Assembly: GCA_017391185.1 (NCBI GenBank)
Contig: JAFOZN010000067.1
Coordinates: 1 to 7,851, forward strand
Origin: Alistipes sp.
Lineage (GTDB): Bacteria > Bacteroidota > Bacteroidia > Bacteroidales > Rikenellaceae
Reading direction: 5' to 3'
DNA length: 7,851 nt
A program made the translations under genes and the position numbers. Shown one piece after another: positions 1 to 7,851 of this stretch. Numbering within the stretch: position 1 is the stretch's first letter; each line of letters starts with the position of its first letter. Below the pieces are notes generated by a model that was not told where the DNA came from, did no database searches, and was given only the letters and a program-made list of their open reading frames with translations.

Positions 1-420
1 ATAACGCTCAAGCGGCACAGAGTAGTAACCCACCTTAGCAACCTCCTTCGAGCGGTCTGCCTTTGACCACATACCACTTGCGTAATCCTCACCATCACCA
101 CGAGCATAAGTCACCGAACCGACAACAGGCATCAACGTAATATCAAACAGATCACCGATACCTGTACCCGAAAGGTGGGTGTGCGAAAATCCGATAACAC
201 TCACATCGCTGGCATGGTAACCTGAACACCAGTCCCAATCTTGAGGGATACTGGTAGGACCCACCTGCACCATACCGAAAGGCACATTTGCACCTACAAA
301 TACATGACCATGATCGCCCGTACCAATTTTAGGATCTACATATTGGCTGAGCTTAGGAGATGTTGCGCAAGAGGTAACCAAAGCCAACACCACTACGAAA
401 AACAGGTTTCTTAATCGCAT
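1..420 (-). CDS. GH92 family alpha-mannosidase lipoprotein, N-terminal part (3' end outside window)
   Basis: This is the first 140 codons of a glycoside hydrolase family 92 protein; the gene continues past the left edge. The start is the ATG at 420-418. The N-terminus is a lipoprotein signal peptide (MRLRN, then a hydrophobic stretch, lipobox VTSC, lipidated Cys18). The mature part shows the GH92 N-terminal beta-sandwich signatures in order: YVDPKIGTG (27-35), GHVFVGANVPFGMVQVGP (38-55), WDWCSGYH (62-69) and GFSHTHLSGTGIGD (77-90). Family knowledge: GH92 enzymes are calcium-dependent, inverting exo-alpha-mannosidases (alpha-1,2, -1,3, -1,4 or -1,6) acting on N-glycans and other mannans. The catalytic acids lie in the C-terminal domain, which is not visible here, so activity and linkage cannot be judged. 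Lipidation places it in the envelope. No acidic run follows Cys18, so surface display is not indicated. It is divergent from the transglutaminase-like lipoprotein. Family call is very secure. Confidence 0.95.
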   Translation of the reverse strand, partial: MRLRNLFFVVVLALVTSCATSPKLSQYVDPKIGTGDHGHVFVGANVPFGMVQVGPTSIPQDWDWCSGYHASDVSVIGFSHTHLSGTGIGDLFDITLMPVVGSVTYARGDGEDYASGMWSKADRSKEVAKVGYYSVPLERY

Positions 421-450
421 ATATTTTAAGTTTTGATTTTATACTTTAGG

Positions 451-458
451 CAAAAGTA
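451..458 (-). promoter_or_regulatory. Bacteroidota -7 promoter box for the GH92 gene
   Basis: Read on the minus strand this is TACTTTTG, an exact match to the Bacteroidota -7 consensus TAnnTTTG. It lies 30 bp upstream of the GH92 ATG and predicts a leader of about 25 nt. No clear TTTG (-33) element is seen 19-21 bp upstream, so the promoter may be weak or activator-dependent. The leader just before the ATG is AT-rich and lacks a Shine-Dalgarno sequence. Confidence 0.55.
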
Positions 459-467
459 CCACTATTT

Positions 468-479
468 TCATAAATATGA
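468..479. repeat. Short inverted repeat in the GH92/transglutaminase divergent region
   Basis: TCATA and TATGA arms flank a 2-bp AA centre. The palindrome sits between the GH92 -7 box and the start of the oppositely transcribed lipoprotein gene, where an operator shared by both genes would be expected. It is only 12 bp long and AT-rich, so it may be chance. No regulator gene is present in the window. Confidence 0.2.
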
Positions 480-501
480 GGTGATTATAGCATTTTTTCA
501 C

Positions 502-509
502 TATATTTA
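502..509 (+). promoter_or_regulatory. Candidate -7 box for the transglutaminase-like lipoprotein gene
   Basis: TATATTTA matches TAnnTTTG at all positions but the last. It ends 19 bp before the ATG at 529, a spacing similar to the other leaders here. No -33 TTTG is found. A second imperfect match, TACTTTAG at 442-449, is an alternative. Both are weak, so this promoter is only tentatively placed. Confidence 0.25.
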
Positions 510-528
510 CTCGATTAAACCTCACAAA

Positions 529-3153
529 ATGATGAAGAAACAGATATTTCAATCACTATTTGTGGCTATCGCTCTCTTTGGGTTGATAGCCTGTGACACC
601 CATTTCATCTCCGACCCAAAGCTCCGAGAGCAGATTCACTCAGAGTGGAGTCAGCGTAAAGAGATTTTCACCCATGGCAATACTTTCTCTATCTTCGAAG
701 AGCAACTATCCCCAGAGGAGAGAGAGGCTATGGAGTTTTTATACAGTTCGATGCCTTCGGCAGACTTGGCTGATTACGATGGAGAGTATTTCTTACAGAA
801 TGTACGCTTCTCGCTCAAGGCTCGCCAAGAGATGGCTTGGGGCAAGAGTATCCCAGAGGATGTATTCCGTCACTTTGTTCTGCCCATCAGAGTCAACAAC
901 GAGAGGATGGATGACTTCCGCATGACATATTATGATGAGCTCAAAGAGCGTGTCAAGGGCCTCTCGCTACATGATGCAGCACTTGAGGTAAACCACTGGT
1001 GTCACGAGAAGGTTACATACATCCCATCCGATGCCCGCACCTCATCGCCTATGGCGACAATACGCAATGCCGAAGGCCGATGTGGCGAGGAGTCAACATT
1101 CACAGTCTCGGCTATGCGAGCTATCGGCATCCCAGCACGTCAGGTCTATACACCACGTTGGGCTCACACCGATAGTAACCACGCATGGGTAGAGGTATGG
1201 ATTGATGGTAATTGGGAGTTTTTAGGGGCCTGCGAACCAGAGCCAGAGCTCAACGTGGCTTGGTTCAACCAGCCTGCCACACGTGCTCTTTTGATGCACA
1301 CACGCGTCAGAGGAGATTACCATGGCAAGGAGGATGTAATCCAACGCACAAACTGTTTTACCGAGATCAACGTGATAGACAACTACGCTCCTGTTCGCAA
1401 AACGGTGGTAAAAGTCGTTGACTCAGAGGGGAAAGCCGTAGAGGGAGCCTTGGTGGAGTATAAAATTTTCAACTATGGCGAGTTCTACTCGGTAGTCAAA
1501 CTAAACACCGACTCCAAGGGCGAGACCTCGATTCATAGTGGATTGGGCGATATGCTTGTGTGGGCTTCTCTCAATGGCCGTTTCGGATTGGGGAAACTCT
1601 CTGGTGAGTCTCTTACCATAGACCTAAAATACAAGGATGGCGATATATTCTCATTCACCGAAGATGTCATTCCTCCTCCACAGGGTGATCTACCCGTAAA
1701 ACTCAGCGAGGAGCAGGTAGCTCAGAACAAGTTGCGCCTCGCGCACGAGGACTCTATCCGTTTGGCGTACATCTCCACATTCGCCACCGCAGAGCGTCTC
1801 AAGGAGTACTCGCCACGTGAGCAACGTCTTATGATCGGTGCAAGAGGTAATTGGCAGACCATCAAGGCCTTCATAGACTCCAACAAGGGTAAGGAGCGTG
1901 AGCGTGCTTTGGCTCTGTTGGAGAACATTTCGGCCAAAGACCTACATGACACGGAGCTTGATATCCTCAACGATGCATTGAACTCTACTCGCCAAGCCGA
2001 GTTGGATGAGATCTATTGCCGATACATCCTCTCGCCACGCATTGCACAGGAGTTCCTCCAGCCATACCGCAATCAGATTCGCGAGACGCTGAGCAAGGAG
2101 ATTGGCACAAAAGAGCCTTCGACTCTGCATATCATTGCTTGGTGTGTCGAGAATATCACCTTGTGCGATGAGTACAACCCAATCGCTTTGCAGACCACTC
2201 CTGCGGGTGTGTTGCGCCTGCGTGCAGCAGATTCAGCTTCGAGAGATCGTTTCTTTGTGGCGGCTTGTCGCTCATTCCATATCGCAGCACGCCTTAATCC
2301 TCAAGACCAACGTCCAGAGTATCACAATGGCCGAGAGTGGGTGAAGGTAGAGATCGGTAGCAAGGTGGCGGAGAGCGTTTCCAACAAGGGGAAACTCGTT
2401 TTACGCTACGATCCGACAAAGGTGCCAACCATACCTAAGCCCAAGTATTCGAGCCACTACACCATCTCTCGCATCGAGGATGGAGTATGTCAGACAATAC
2501 GTTTCGACAAGGATCTATCGGTAGATATGGGCAGTGGAGCTTCGGATCTTCTGGCAAGCGAGGTAGAGTTAGATGAGGGTTATTATATACTCTCGACAGG
2601 CAACCGCATGGCAAATGGTAGCATTCTCTCTCACAACACCACATTCCGTATCGAAAAGGGCAAGCAGACTCATCTTGAGCTAATCATCCGCCCTGCCGAG
2701 GATCAGATAGGCGTTATCGGAGGAATGGATGCCGAGAAGTTATATCTTCCTGAGGGTGAAAAGGCTGAGCGCTCACTACTCTCCACTACGGGACGTGGCT
2801 ACTTCATAGTAGCGGTGATGGGCACTACGGATGAGCCTACCAACCATGCTATGCGAGGTATCGGCTCGATAAGCGAGGATCTCAACAAGTGGGCTCGCCC
2901 AATCATCATACTCTCGCGTTCGAAGGAGGATGCCGAGAAGCTCAACCGCGAGCCTTTGGCCGCACTCAAGCCATATTACGGAATAGATATAAATGAAAAA
3001 GTTGGTCAGATGCTTTGTGCGGGGTGCAACTCTACATCCAACCAACTCCCTATCATTGCCATCTGCGACACATTTGGCAGAGTGGTCTATTTCTCACAAG
3101 GCTACAACACCTCGATAGGCGAACAACTAAAGTACGTCATTCACAAGCTCTGA
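529..3153 (+). CDS. Transglutaminase-like lipoprotein with second degenerate TG core and thioredoxin-like C-terminus
   Basis: An 874-residue lipoprotein. The start is the ATG at 529 (MMKK), which begins a clean signal peptide ending in lipobox LIAC (Cys22); the longer frame from a TTG at 433 would bury this signal. Domains: helical lead-in (about 25-150). Transglutaminase-like core (about 150-260) with GRCGEES (Cys185), NHAWVEVW (His218) and GACEPEP (Glu236 or Glu238 as the likely third member). Ig/carboxypeptidase-regulatory-like module (about 285-365). Helical linker. Second TG-like core (about 525-610) with the catalytic residues lost. Beta-rich region (about 620-740). Thioredoxin-like domain (about 755-874) with cis-Pro in NQLP (841), but DEPT (768-771) where CxPC is expected. 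Family knowledge: TG-fold cysteine enzymes cross-link, hydrolyse or deamidate peptide amides, or act as peptide:N-glycanases. The substrate is unknown. It is divergent from GH92, and its 3' end overlaps cutC. Lipoprotein and TG calls are strong; the exact reaction is open. Confidence 0.9.
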   Translation: MMKKQIFQSLFVAIALFGLIACDTHFISDPKLREQIHSEWSQRKEIFTHGNTFSIFEEQLSPEEREAMEFLYSSMPSADLADYDGEYFLQNVRFSLKARQEMAWGKSIPEDVFRHFVLPIRVNNERMDDFRMTYYDELKERVKGLSLHDAALEVNHWCHEKVTYIPSDARTSSPMATIRNAEGRCGEESTFTVSAMRAIGIPARQVYTPRWAHTDSNHAWVEVWIDGNWEFLGACEPEPELNVAWFNQPATRALLMHTRVRGDYHGKEDVIQRTNCFTEINVIDNYAPVRKTVVKVVDSEGKAVEGALVEYKIFNYGEFYSVVKLNTDSKGETSIHSGLGDMLVWASLNGRFGLGKLSGESLTIDLKYKDGDIFSFTEDVIPPPQGDLPVKLSEEQVAQNKLRLAHEDSIRLAYISTFATAERLKEYSPREQRLMIGARGNWQTIKAFIDSNKGKERERALALLENISAKDLHDTELDILNDALNSTRQAELDEIYCRYILSPRIAQEFLQPYRNQIRETLSKEIGTKEPSTLHIIAWCVENITLCDEYNPIALQTTPAGVLRLRAADSASRDRFFVAACRSFHIAARLNPQDQRPEYHNGREWVKVEIGSKVAESVSNKGKLVLRYDPTKVPTIPKPKYSSHYTISRIEDGVCQTIRFDKDLSVDMGSGASDLLASEVELDEGYYILSTGNRMANGSILSHNTTFRIEKGKQTHLELIIRPAEDQIGVIGGMDAEKLYLPEGEKAERSLLSTTGRGYFIVAVMGTTDEPTNHAMRGIGSISEDLNKWARPIIILSRSKEDAEKLNREPLAALKPYYGIDINEKVGQMLCAGCNSTSNQLPIIAICDTFGRVVYFSQGYNTSIGEQLKYVIHKL
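3127..3153. other. Tail-to-tail coding overlap of the lipoprotein gene and cutC
   Basis: The plus-strand TGA at 3151-3153 lies inside cutC, and the minus-strand cutC TAG (CTA at 3127-3129) lies inside the lipoprotein gene. These 27 bp therefore code on both strands. No hairpin followed by a T-run is visible in or next to the overlap, so transcripts probably read through into each other's 3' ends. Confidence 0.9.
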
Positions 3154-3861
3154 TATGATCTCATATTGAGAGCGTCTGAGCATACCCATACCGCAAGCAT
3201 CAGCCGCGAAGCTCAACTTCTTGGTGGCAAAGGCTTGGTCGGGGACATTGGCAGCAGCTGTGGAGTGAAACTCTGTGGCTGCTGTCATCTTTTCGATCCA
3301 CGCTATATTATTGGGACGAATACCAGCTCCAGGCATGATGATGATGCGCCCTGCTGCCTGCTCCACCAACTCGGCAATATGCTTTACACCCTGCTCAGCA
3401 TCCTGCTCCATACCTGAAGTGAGCAGACGATCACAACCCAGAGATATAATATCTTCCAACGCCCTCTCGCAATCGCTACATACATCAAAAGCACGATGGA
3501 AGGTAACAGACATACCTTGCGCCACAGCCTTCATCCTACGACAAGCCTCTATATCTATATTCCCTTCGGCGGTCAATGCTCCGATAACCACACCATCGAC
3601 TCCCACCTCACGGCAAAACTCAATATCGCGACACATGGCATCAATCTCCTCTTCGTTATAACAGAATCCGCCCTCGCGCACACGAATCAGGACATTGACT
3701 TTGATGGTCTTAACAGCCTCTACCACCGAGCGAATAACTCCATAACTCGGCGTAAGGCCTCCCAAAGCCAAAGCACTACACAACTCCACTCGATAAGCTC
3801 CCGCTCGCTCGGCCTCAAGCACCTCCTCAAGCGAAGAGCAACAAATCTCTATTTTACGCAT
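3127..3861 (-). CDS. cutC: CutC family TIM-barrel protein
   Basis: A 244-residue protein, close to the usual CutC length (E. coli about 248). The ATG at 3861-3859 gives the family's standard start MRKIEICC; an in-frame start at 3909 would add 16 unrelated residues and overlap the upstream gene. Family signatures: RVELCSAL then GGLTPS (24-39), a GGFCYNEEE segment (64-72), VTFHRAFDVC (119-128), LLTSG (146-150), MPGAGI (176-181) and EFHSTAA (197-203). No signal peptide, so cytoplasmic. Family knowledge: CutC was named for copper homeostasis, but the E. coli phenotype was later traced largely to an sRNA (MicL) from the locus; the conserved barrel-mouth residues look enzymatic. There are 11 cysteines, including a C128-x-x-C131 pair. 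It starts 19 bp after the FAD oxidoreductase, with no separate promoter seen, so co-transcription is likely. Family call secure, biochemical role not. Confidence 0.93.
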   Translation of the reverse strand: MRKIEICCSSLEEVLEAERAGAYRVELCSALALGGLTPSYGVIRSVVEAVKTIKVNVLIRVREGGFCYNEEEIDAMCRDIEFCREVGVDGVVIGALTAEGNIDIEACRRMKAVAQGMSVTFHRAFDVCSDCERALEDIISLGCDRLLTSGMEQDAEQGVKHIAELVEQAAGRIIIMPGAGIRPNNIAWIEKMTAATEFHSTAAANVPDQAFATKKLSFAADACGMGMLRRSQYEIISELVNDVL

Positions 3862-3880
3862 ATTATTTATATTACAATCT

Positions 3881-5881
3881 TTATCTATTTTTGACCGCAA
3901 GTATGGCATCTGCTACTACTTCACCCGATACATCACCCTTGTTACTAAACTCCACATAGTTTTCCTGACCAGCCTTCAATTCATAATTGCCTATTTCAAC
4001 CCACATACCAGAGGTCTGTCCAAGAATTTTCACATTGTCGGAATCCACAACAACCTCTTTGCGCTCTCCACCACTCACTACATCAAGATACATCTTACGA
4101 GATGATGCATTTCTTCTAATGTGGTAAGTATATAGCCTATATTGACCGCTATCCTTGACCTTTAGATTATATCTCAAACGCTCGACTTTACTACTTGGCT
4201 TGAGAACATAATATGATCGTCCATAACCGTTTGCAGCAACCACTCTCTTCCATGCACTATCCCCATCGGTTATCACATCCACATCATCAAGAATAATATC
4301 TGGAGTCGAGCCATCAAGTAATGGATCTTCTTCATACATACGTTGTATCGCTGCAACATCTACCTGCTGCACTTTTATATTGTTATCTATGGCCAAACAC
4401 GCAGCTTTAGCGGCACTTTGTCCCAAAAGCATAAAGACTGGTTCCATACGTATTGAACCATAGGCAATATGGCTTGCTGAAAGACATACTGGGACCAATA
4501 GATTATCACACTCTTCACGCTTGGGCGTAATGGAACGATATGAAATTGGGTAAGGGTGACCGCCCCAAACTTCAACATTACCCTCATTTTTAACCATCGC
4601 GCGACCATCTTTATGGATAACTACACGCTGGCAATTATGCGAATCCATGTTATACGCTGCCATTCCTACTCCATCATCAACTACACTCCGACTCTCACAA
4701 TCAGCTTGAGTAGCAACATACTCTCCCACCATACGGCGAGACTCTCTAATATAGAGCTGGGGAGTCCAATTCCCATACTCAACATACTCATCCTTAGGTA
4801 GTCCCATGCTGAGCATCTGTTCCCGAATAGGCTGAGCAACACGCTCGTCATGTCCCAAAAACCACAACAATCCCAAAGTATAACTCTTATGCGCCTGAAT
4901 AATATCCTCTCGCTCGGAGTATGAAGCCTCTGGATAGTTGTGATTCATACCAATCATATCACTCGAAAAACCGCCACGATTATTGATATCTGTCTTATTG
5001 TTAGGCATCGGACTAATTATAAAATAGTCGGCCAATTTCTCAGAAGGTTTCGCTTTCATTAGCCTAAGCAATAACTCATATTTGGTAGAATCATAATCTT
5101 TTGGACGCGAAATAGGGATTTGATTATGCTTATCAGATGTCAGACAGATACGATAATTGTATGCTTGCACTTTATCATCGCCACTACCCTCTTTCTGCAA
5201 CTCCTCATCTGAGATTCCCCACAACAAACCACTCGAAGCATCGCCCTCTACCACATAAGGATCTACCCCATCTGGGAATTGATGTCCATCGAGCATATGC
5301 ACACCATTCCATGTCTCACCATATTGTGAATTAGGCTCTCGACCAACTACATACTCTACACCACTACGAGCCATCAAGTCGCCTTCGTACGAACAATCAA
5401 TATATATCTTGGCCTTAACCTCTGCTCTACCCATGAATCCATCTTGCGTTTCGAGTCGAATTTTCTCAATCGTCTCGCAATTTTTGTTTAGCGAAAGTAT
5501 CCTATGACCATACAATACATCGATTTTACCGCGCTCGATATACTCCTTAAAGACCTGTTCTGCAACTTTGGGTTCAAAAACCCAATTCTCAAGTGAATTA
5601 TAATAACTTCCAACCCTACGATAAAAATCCAACGAGAGTCCTTTGACTACCTGCTTATTGCCTATATCAGTCTGTCCCAAACCTCCAGAAGACATGCCGC
5701 CAAGACGATAGCCCGGCTCAATAAGCACTACACTTTTCCCCTGTTGAGCAACGGCATAAGCTGCAATCACTCCCGATGATGTACCGCCATATATACATAC
5801 ATCATACTCATACTTTGAAGTAGAGCAACCCTCAATAAATAAAATTGCGGTCAGAACATAAAATAAAATAAGTCTCTTCAT
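3881..5881 (-). CDS. Secreted lipoprotein FAD-dependent oxidoreductase with golvesin/xanthan-lyase-like C-terminal domain
   Basis: A 666-residue protein starting at the ATG at 5881-5879. The N-terminus (MKRLI, hydrophobic core, FIEGC) is a lipoprotein signal with Cys19; Glu at -2 is atypical for a lipobox. A Rossmann FAD-binding segment follows at 27-50 (YGGTSSGV, then VVLIEP), then RLGGMSSGGLGQTD. Further marks of the FAD_oxidored (PF12831-like) family are DCSYEGDLMA, YIRESRRMVGEY (377-388) and SIRMEPVFMLLGQSAAKAA (in 468-499). Residues 532-666 form a separate beta-rich domain (from DDVDV, through YGRSYYVL, to the C-terminus) resembling the golvesin/xanthan lyase carbohydrate-binding-like module. 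Family knowledge: such proteins are common in gut Bacteroidota near glycosidases; substrates are mostly unknown. Inference: a flavin-dependent oxidation or elimination on a carbohydrate in the envelope. It has its own -7 box and precedes cutC by 19 bp. It reads visibly more AT-rich than its neighbours. Confidence 0.9.
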   Translation of the reverse strand: MKRLILFYVLTAILFIEGCSTSKYEYDVCIYGGTSSGVIAAYAVAQQGKSVVLIEPGYRLGGMSSGGLGQTDIGNKQVVKGLSLDFYRRVGSYYNSLENWVFEPKVAEQVFKEYIERGKIDVLYGHRILSLNKNCETIEKIRLETQDGFMGRAEVKAKIYIDCSYEGDLMARSGVEYVVGREPNSQYGETWNGVHMLDGHQFPDGVDPYVVEGDASSGLLWGISDEELQKEGSGDDKVQAYNYRICLTSDKHNQIPISRPKDYDSTKYELLLRLMKAKPSEKLADYFIISPMPNNKTDINNRGGFSSDMIGMNHNYPEASYSEREDIIQAHKSYTLGLLWFLGHDERVAQPIREQMLSMGLPKDEYVEYGNWTPQLYIRESRRMVGEYVATQADCESRSVVDDGVGMAAYNMDSHNCQRVVIHKDGRAMVKNEGNVEVWGGHPYPISYRSITPKREECDNLLVPVCLSASHIAYGSIRMEPVFMLLGQSAAKAACLAIDNNIKVQQVDVAAIQRMYEEDPLLDGSTPDIILDDVDVITDGDSAWKRVVAANGYGRSYYVLKPSSKVERLRYNLKVKDSGQYRLYTYHIRRNASSRKMYLDVVSGGERKEVVVDSDNVKILGQTSGMWVEIGNYELKAGQENYVEFSNKGDVSGEVVADAILAVKNR

Positions 5882-5909
5882 AATCAGGCTTTAAATGTAT
5901 TTCTTTCTA

Positions 5910-5917
5910 CAAAGATA
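5910..5917 (-). promoter_or_regulatory. Bacteroidota -7 promoter box for the FAD oxidoreductase-cutC operon
   Basis: Minus-strand TATCTTTG is an exact match to TAnnTTTG, 28 bp upstream of the ATG, predicting a leader of roughly 20 nt. The positions 19-21 bp upstream do not show TTTG. It is the only good promoter seen before the FAD gene and presumably also drives cutC. Confidence 0.65.
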
Positions 5918-6023
5918 ACCTTTTTTATGCCATAACGATTTCTTATTTTACTTTTTTTCATCGCCAAAAAGGTAAAGACAGCTCTTTTTTCCATTTTTTC
6001 AAATTGCGTTTAAAATTTCTTTT

Positions 6024-6031
6024 TATCTTTG
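6024..6031 (+). promoter_or_regulatory. Bacteroidota -7 promoter box immediately before recG
   Basis: TATCTTTG is an exact TAnnTTTG match ending only 4 bp before the recG ATG at 6036. A possible -33 element, ATTG at 6003-6006, is 17 bp upstream, slightly closer than the usual 19-21 bp. Transcription from this box would begin at or within a base or two of the start codon, giving a leaderless or nearly leaderless mRNA. Confidence 0.6.
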
Positions 6032-6035
6032 TATT

Positions 6036-7851
<1,816 letters not shown>

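Noticed and set aside
433..528. Extended start of the transglutaminase-like lipoprotein from TTG at 433
   Set aside because: The 32 extra residues would precede a textbook lipoprotein signal peptide starting at 529, and the region contains the GH92 promoter.
3153..3166. ATATGA-TC-TCATAT palindrome at the convergent gene ends as a terminator
   Set aside because: The stem is AT-only apart from one pair, the loop is 2 nt, no T-run follows on either strand, and it lies within cutC coding sequence.
3166..3894. Plus-strand open frames opposite cutC
   Set aside because: They are shadows of the clearly conserved CutC frame and show no recognisable protein features.
3862..3909. Upstream in-frame start for cutC at 3909
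   Set aside because: It would overlap the end of the FAD gene and add residues not found in CutC proteins, which begin at the MRKIEICC equivalent.
5940..6023. T-rich tract before recG as a terminator or small RNA
   Set aside because: T-runs are present but no GC stem precedes them on either strand, and the flanking genes diverge, so no transcript is expected to end here.

Overview
The window looks like part of a Bacteroidales (Bacteroidota) chromosome. Gene starts have AT-rich leaders and no Shine-Dalgarno sequence. Three leaders carry the Bacteroidota promoter -7 box TAnnTTTG. Three of the five genes encode Sec/SPII lipoproteins from families typical of gut Bacteroidales (GH92, transglutaminase-like, FAD oxidoreductase). 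The moderate GC content and the RecG N-terminus would fit a Rikenellaceae-like member, but genus cannot be fixed by reading.

Layout. (1) 1-420, minus: N-terminal 140 codons of a GH92 exo-alpha-mannosidase lipoprotein, running off the left edge. (2) 421-528: divergent promoter region. (3) 529-3153, plus: an 874-residue multidomain lipoprotein with an intact transglutaminase-like Cys/His/acid core, an Ig-like module, a second and degenerate transglutaminase-like core, and a C-terminal thioredoxin-like domain without the usual CxxC. (4) 3127-3861, minus: a CutC-family TIM-barrel protein whose 3' end overlaps gene 3 tail-to-tail by 27 bp. (5) 3881-5881, minus: a secreted lipoprotein FAD-dependent oxidoreductase with a golvesin/xanthan-lyase-like beta domain at its C-terminus. 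It sits 19 bp upstream of cutC and probably forms a two-gene operon with it. (6) 5882-6035: divergent promoter region with two identical -7 boxes facing outward. (7) 6036-7851, plus: recG, truncated by the right edge after 605 codons.

How the genes may work together. GH92 enzymes trim alpha-mannosides, classically from high-mannose N-glycans. The divergently paired transglutaminase-like lipoprotein keeps a GRCGE/NHAW/acid constellation that resembles the thiol-amidase branch of the superfamily, so a joint role on glycoprotein or peptide substrates in the envelope is plausible. The FAD lipoprotein with a possible carbohydrate-binding module, together with CutC, may add an oxidative or modifying step on a sugar. 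recG is a housekeeping replication-fork helicase with no evident link to these genes. No SusC/SusD, sensor, tRNA, rRNA, CRISPR array, insertion sequence or clear intrinsic terminator was seen. No stretch longer than 154 bp lacks a gene.
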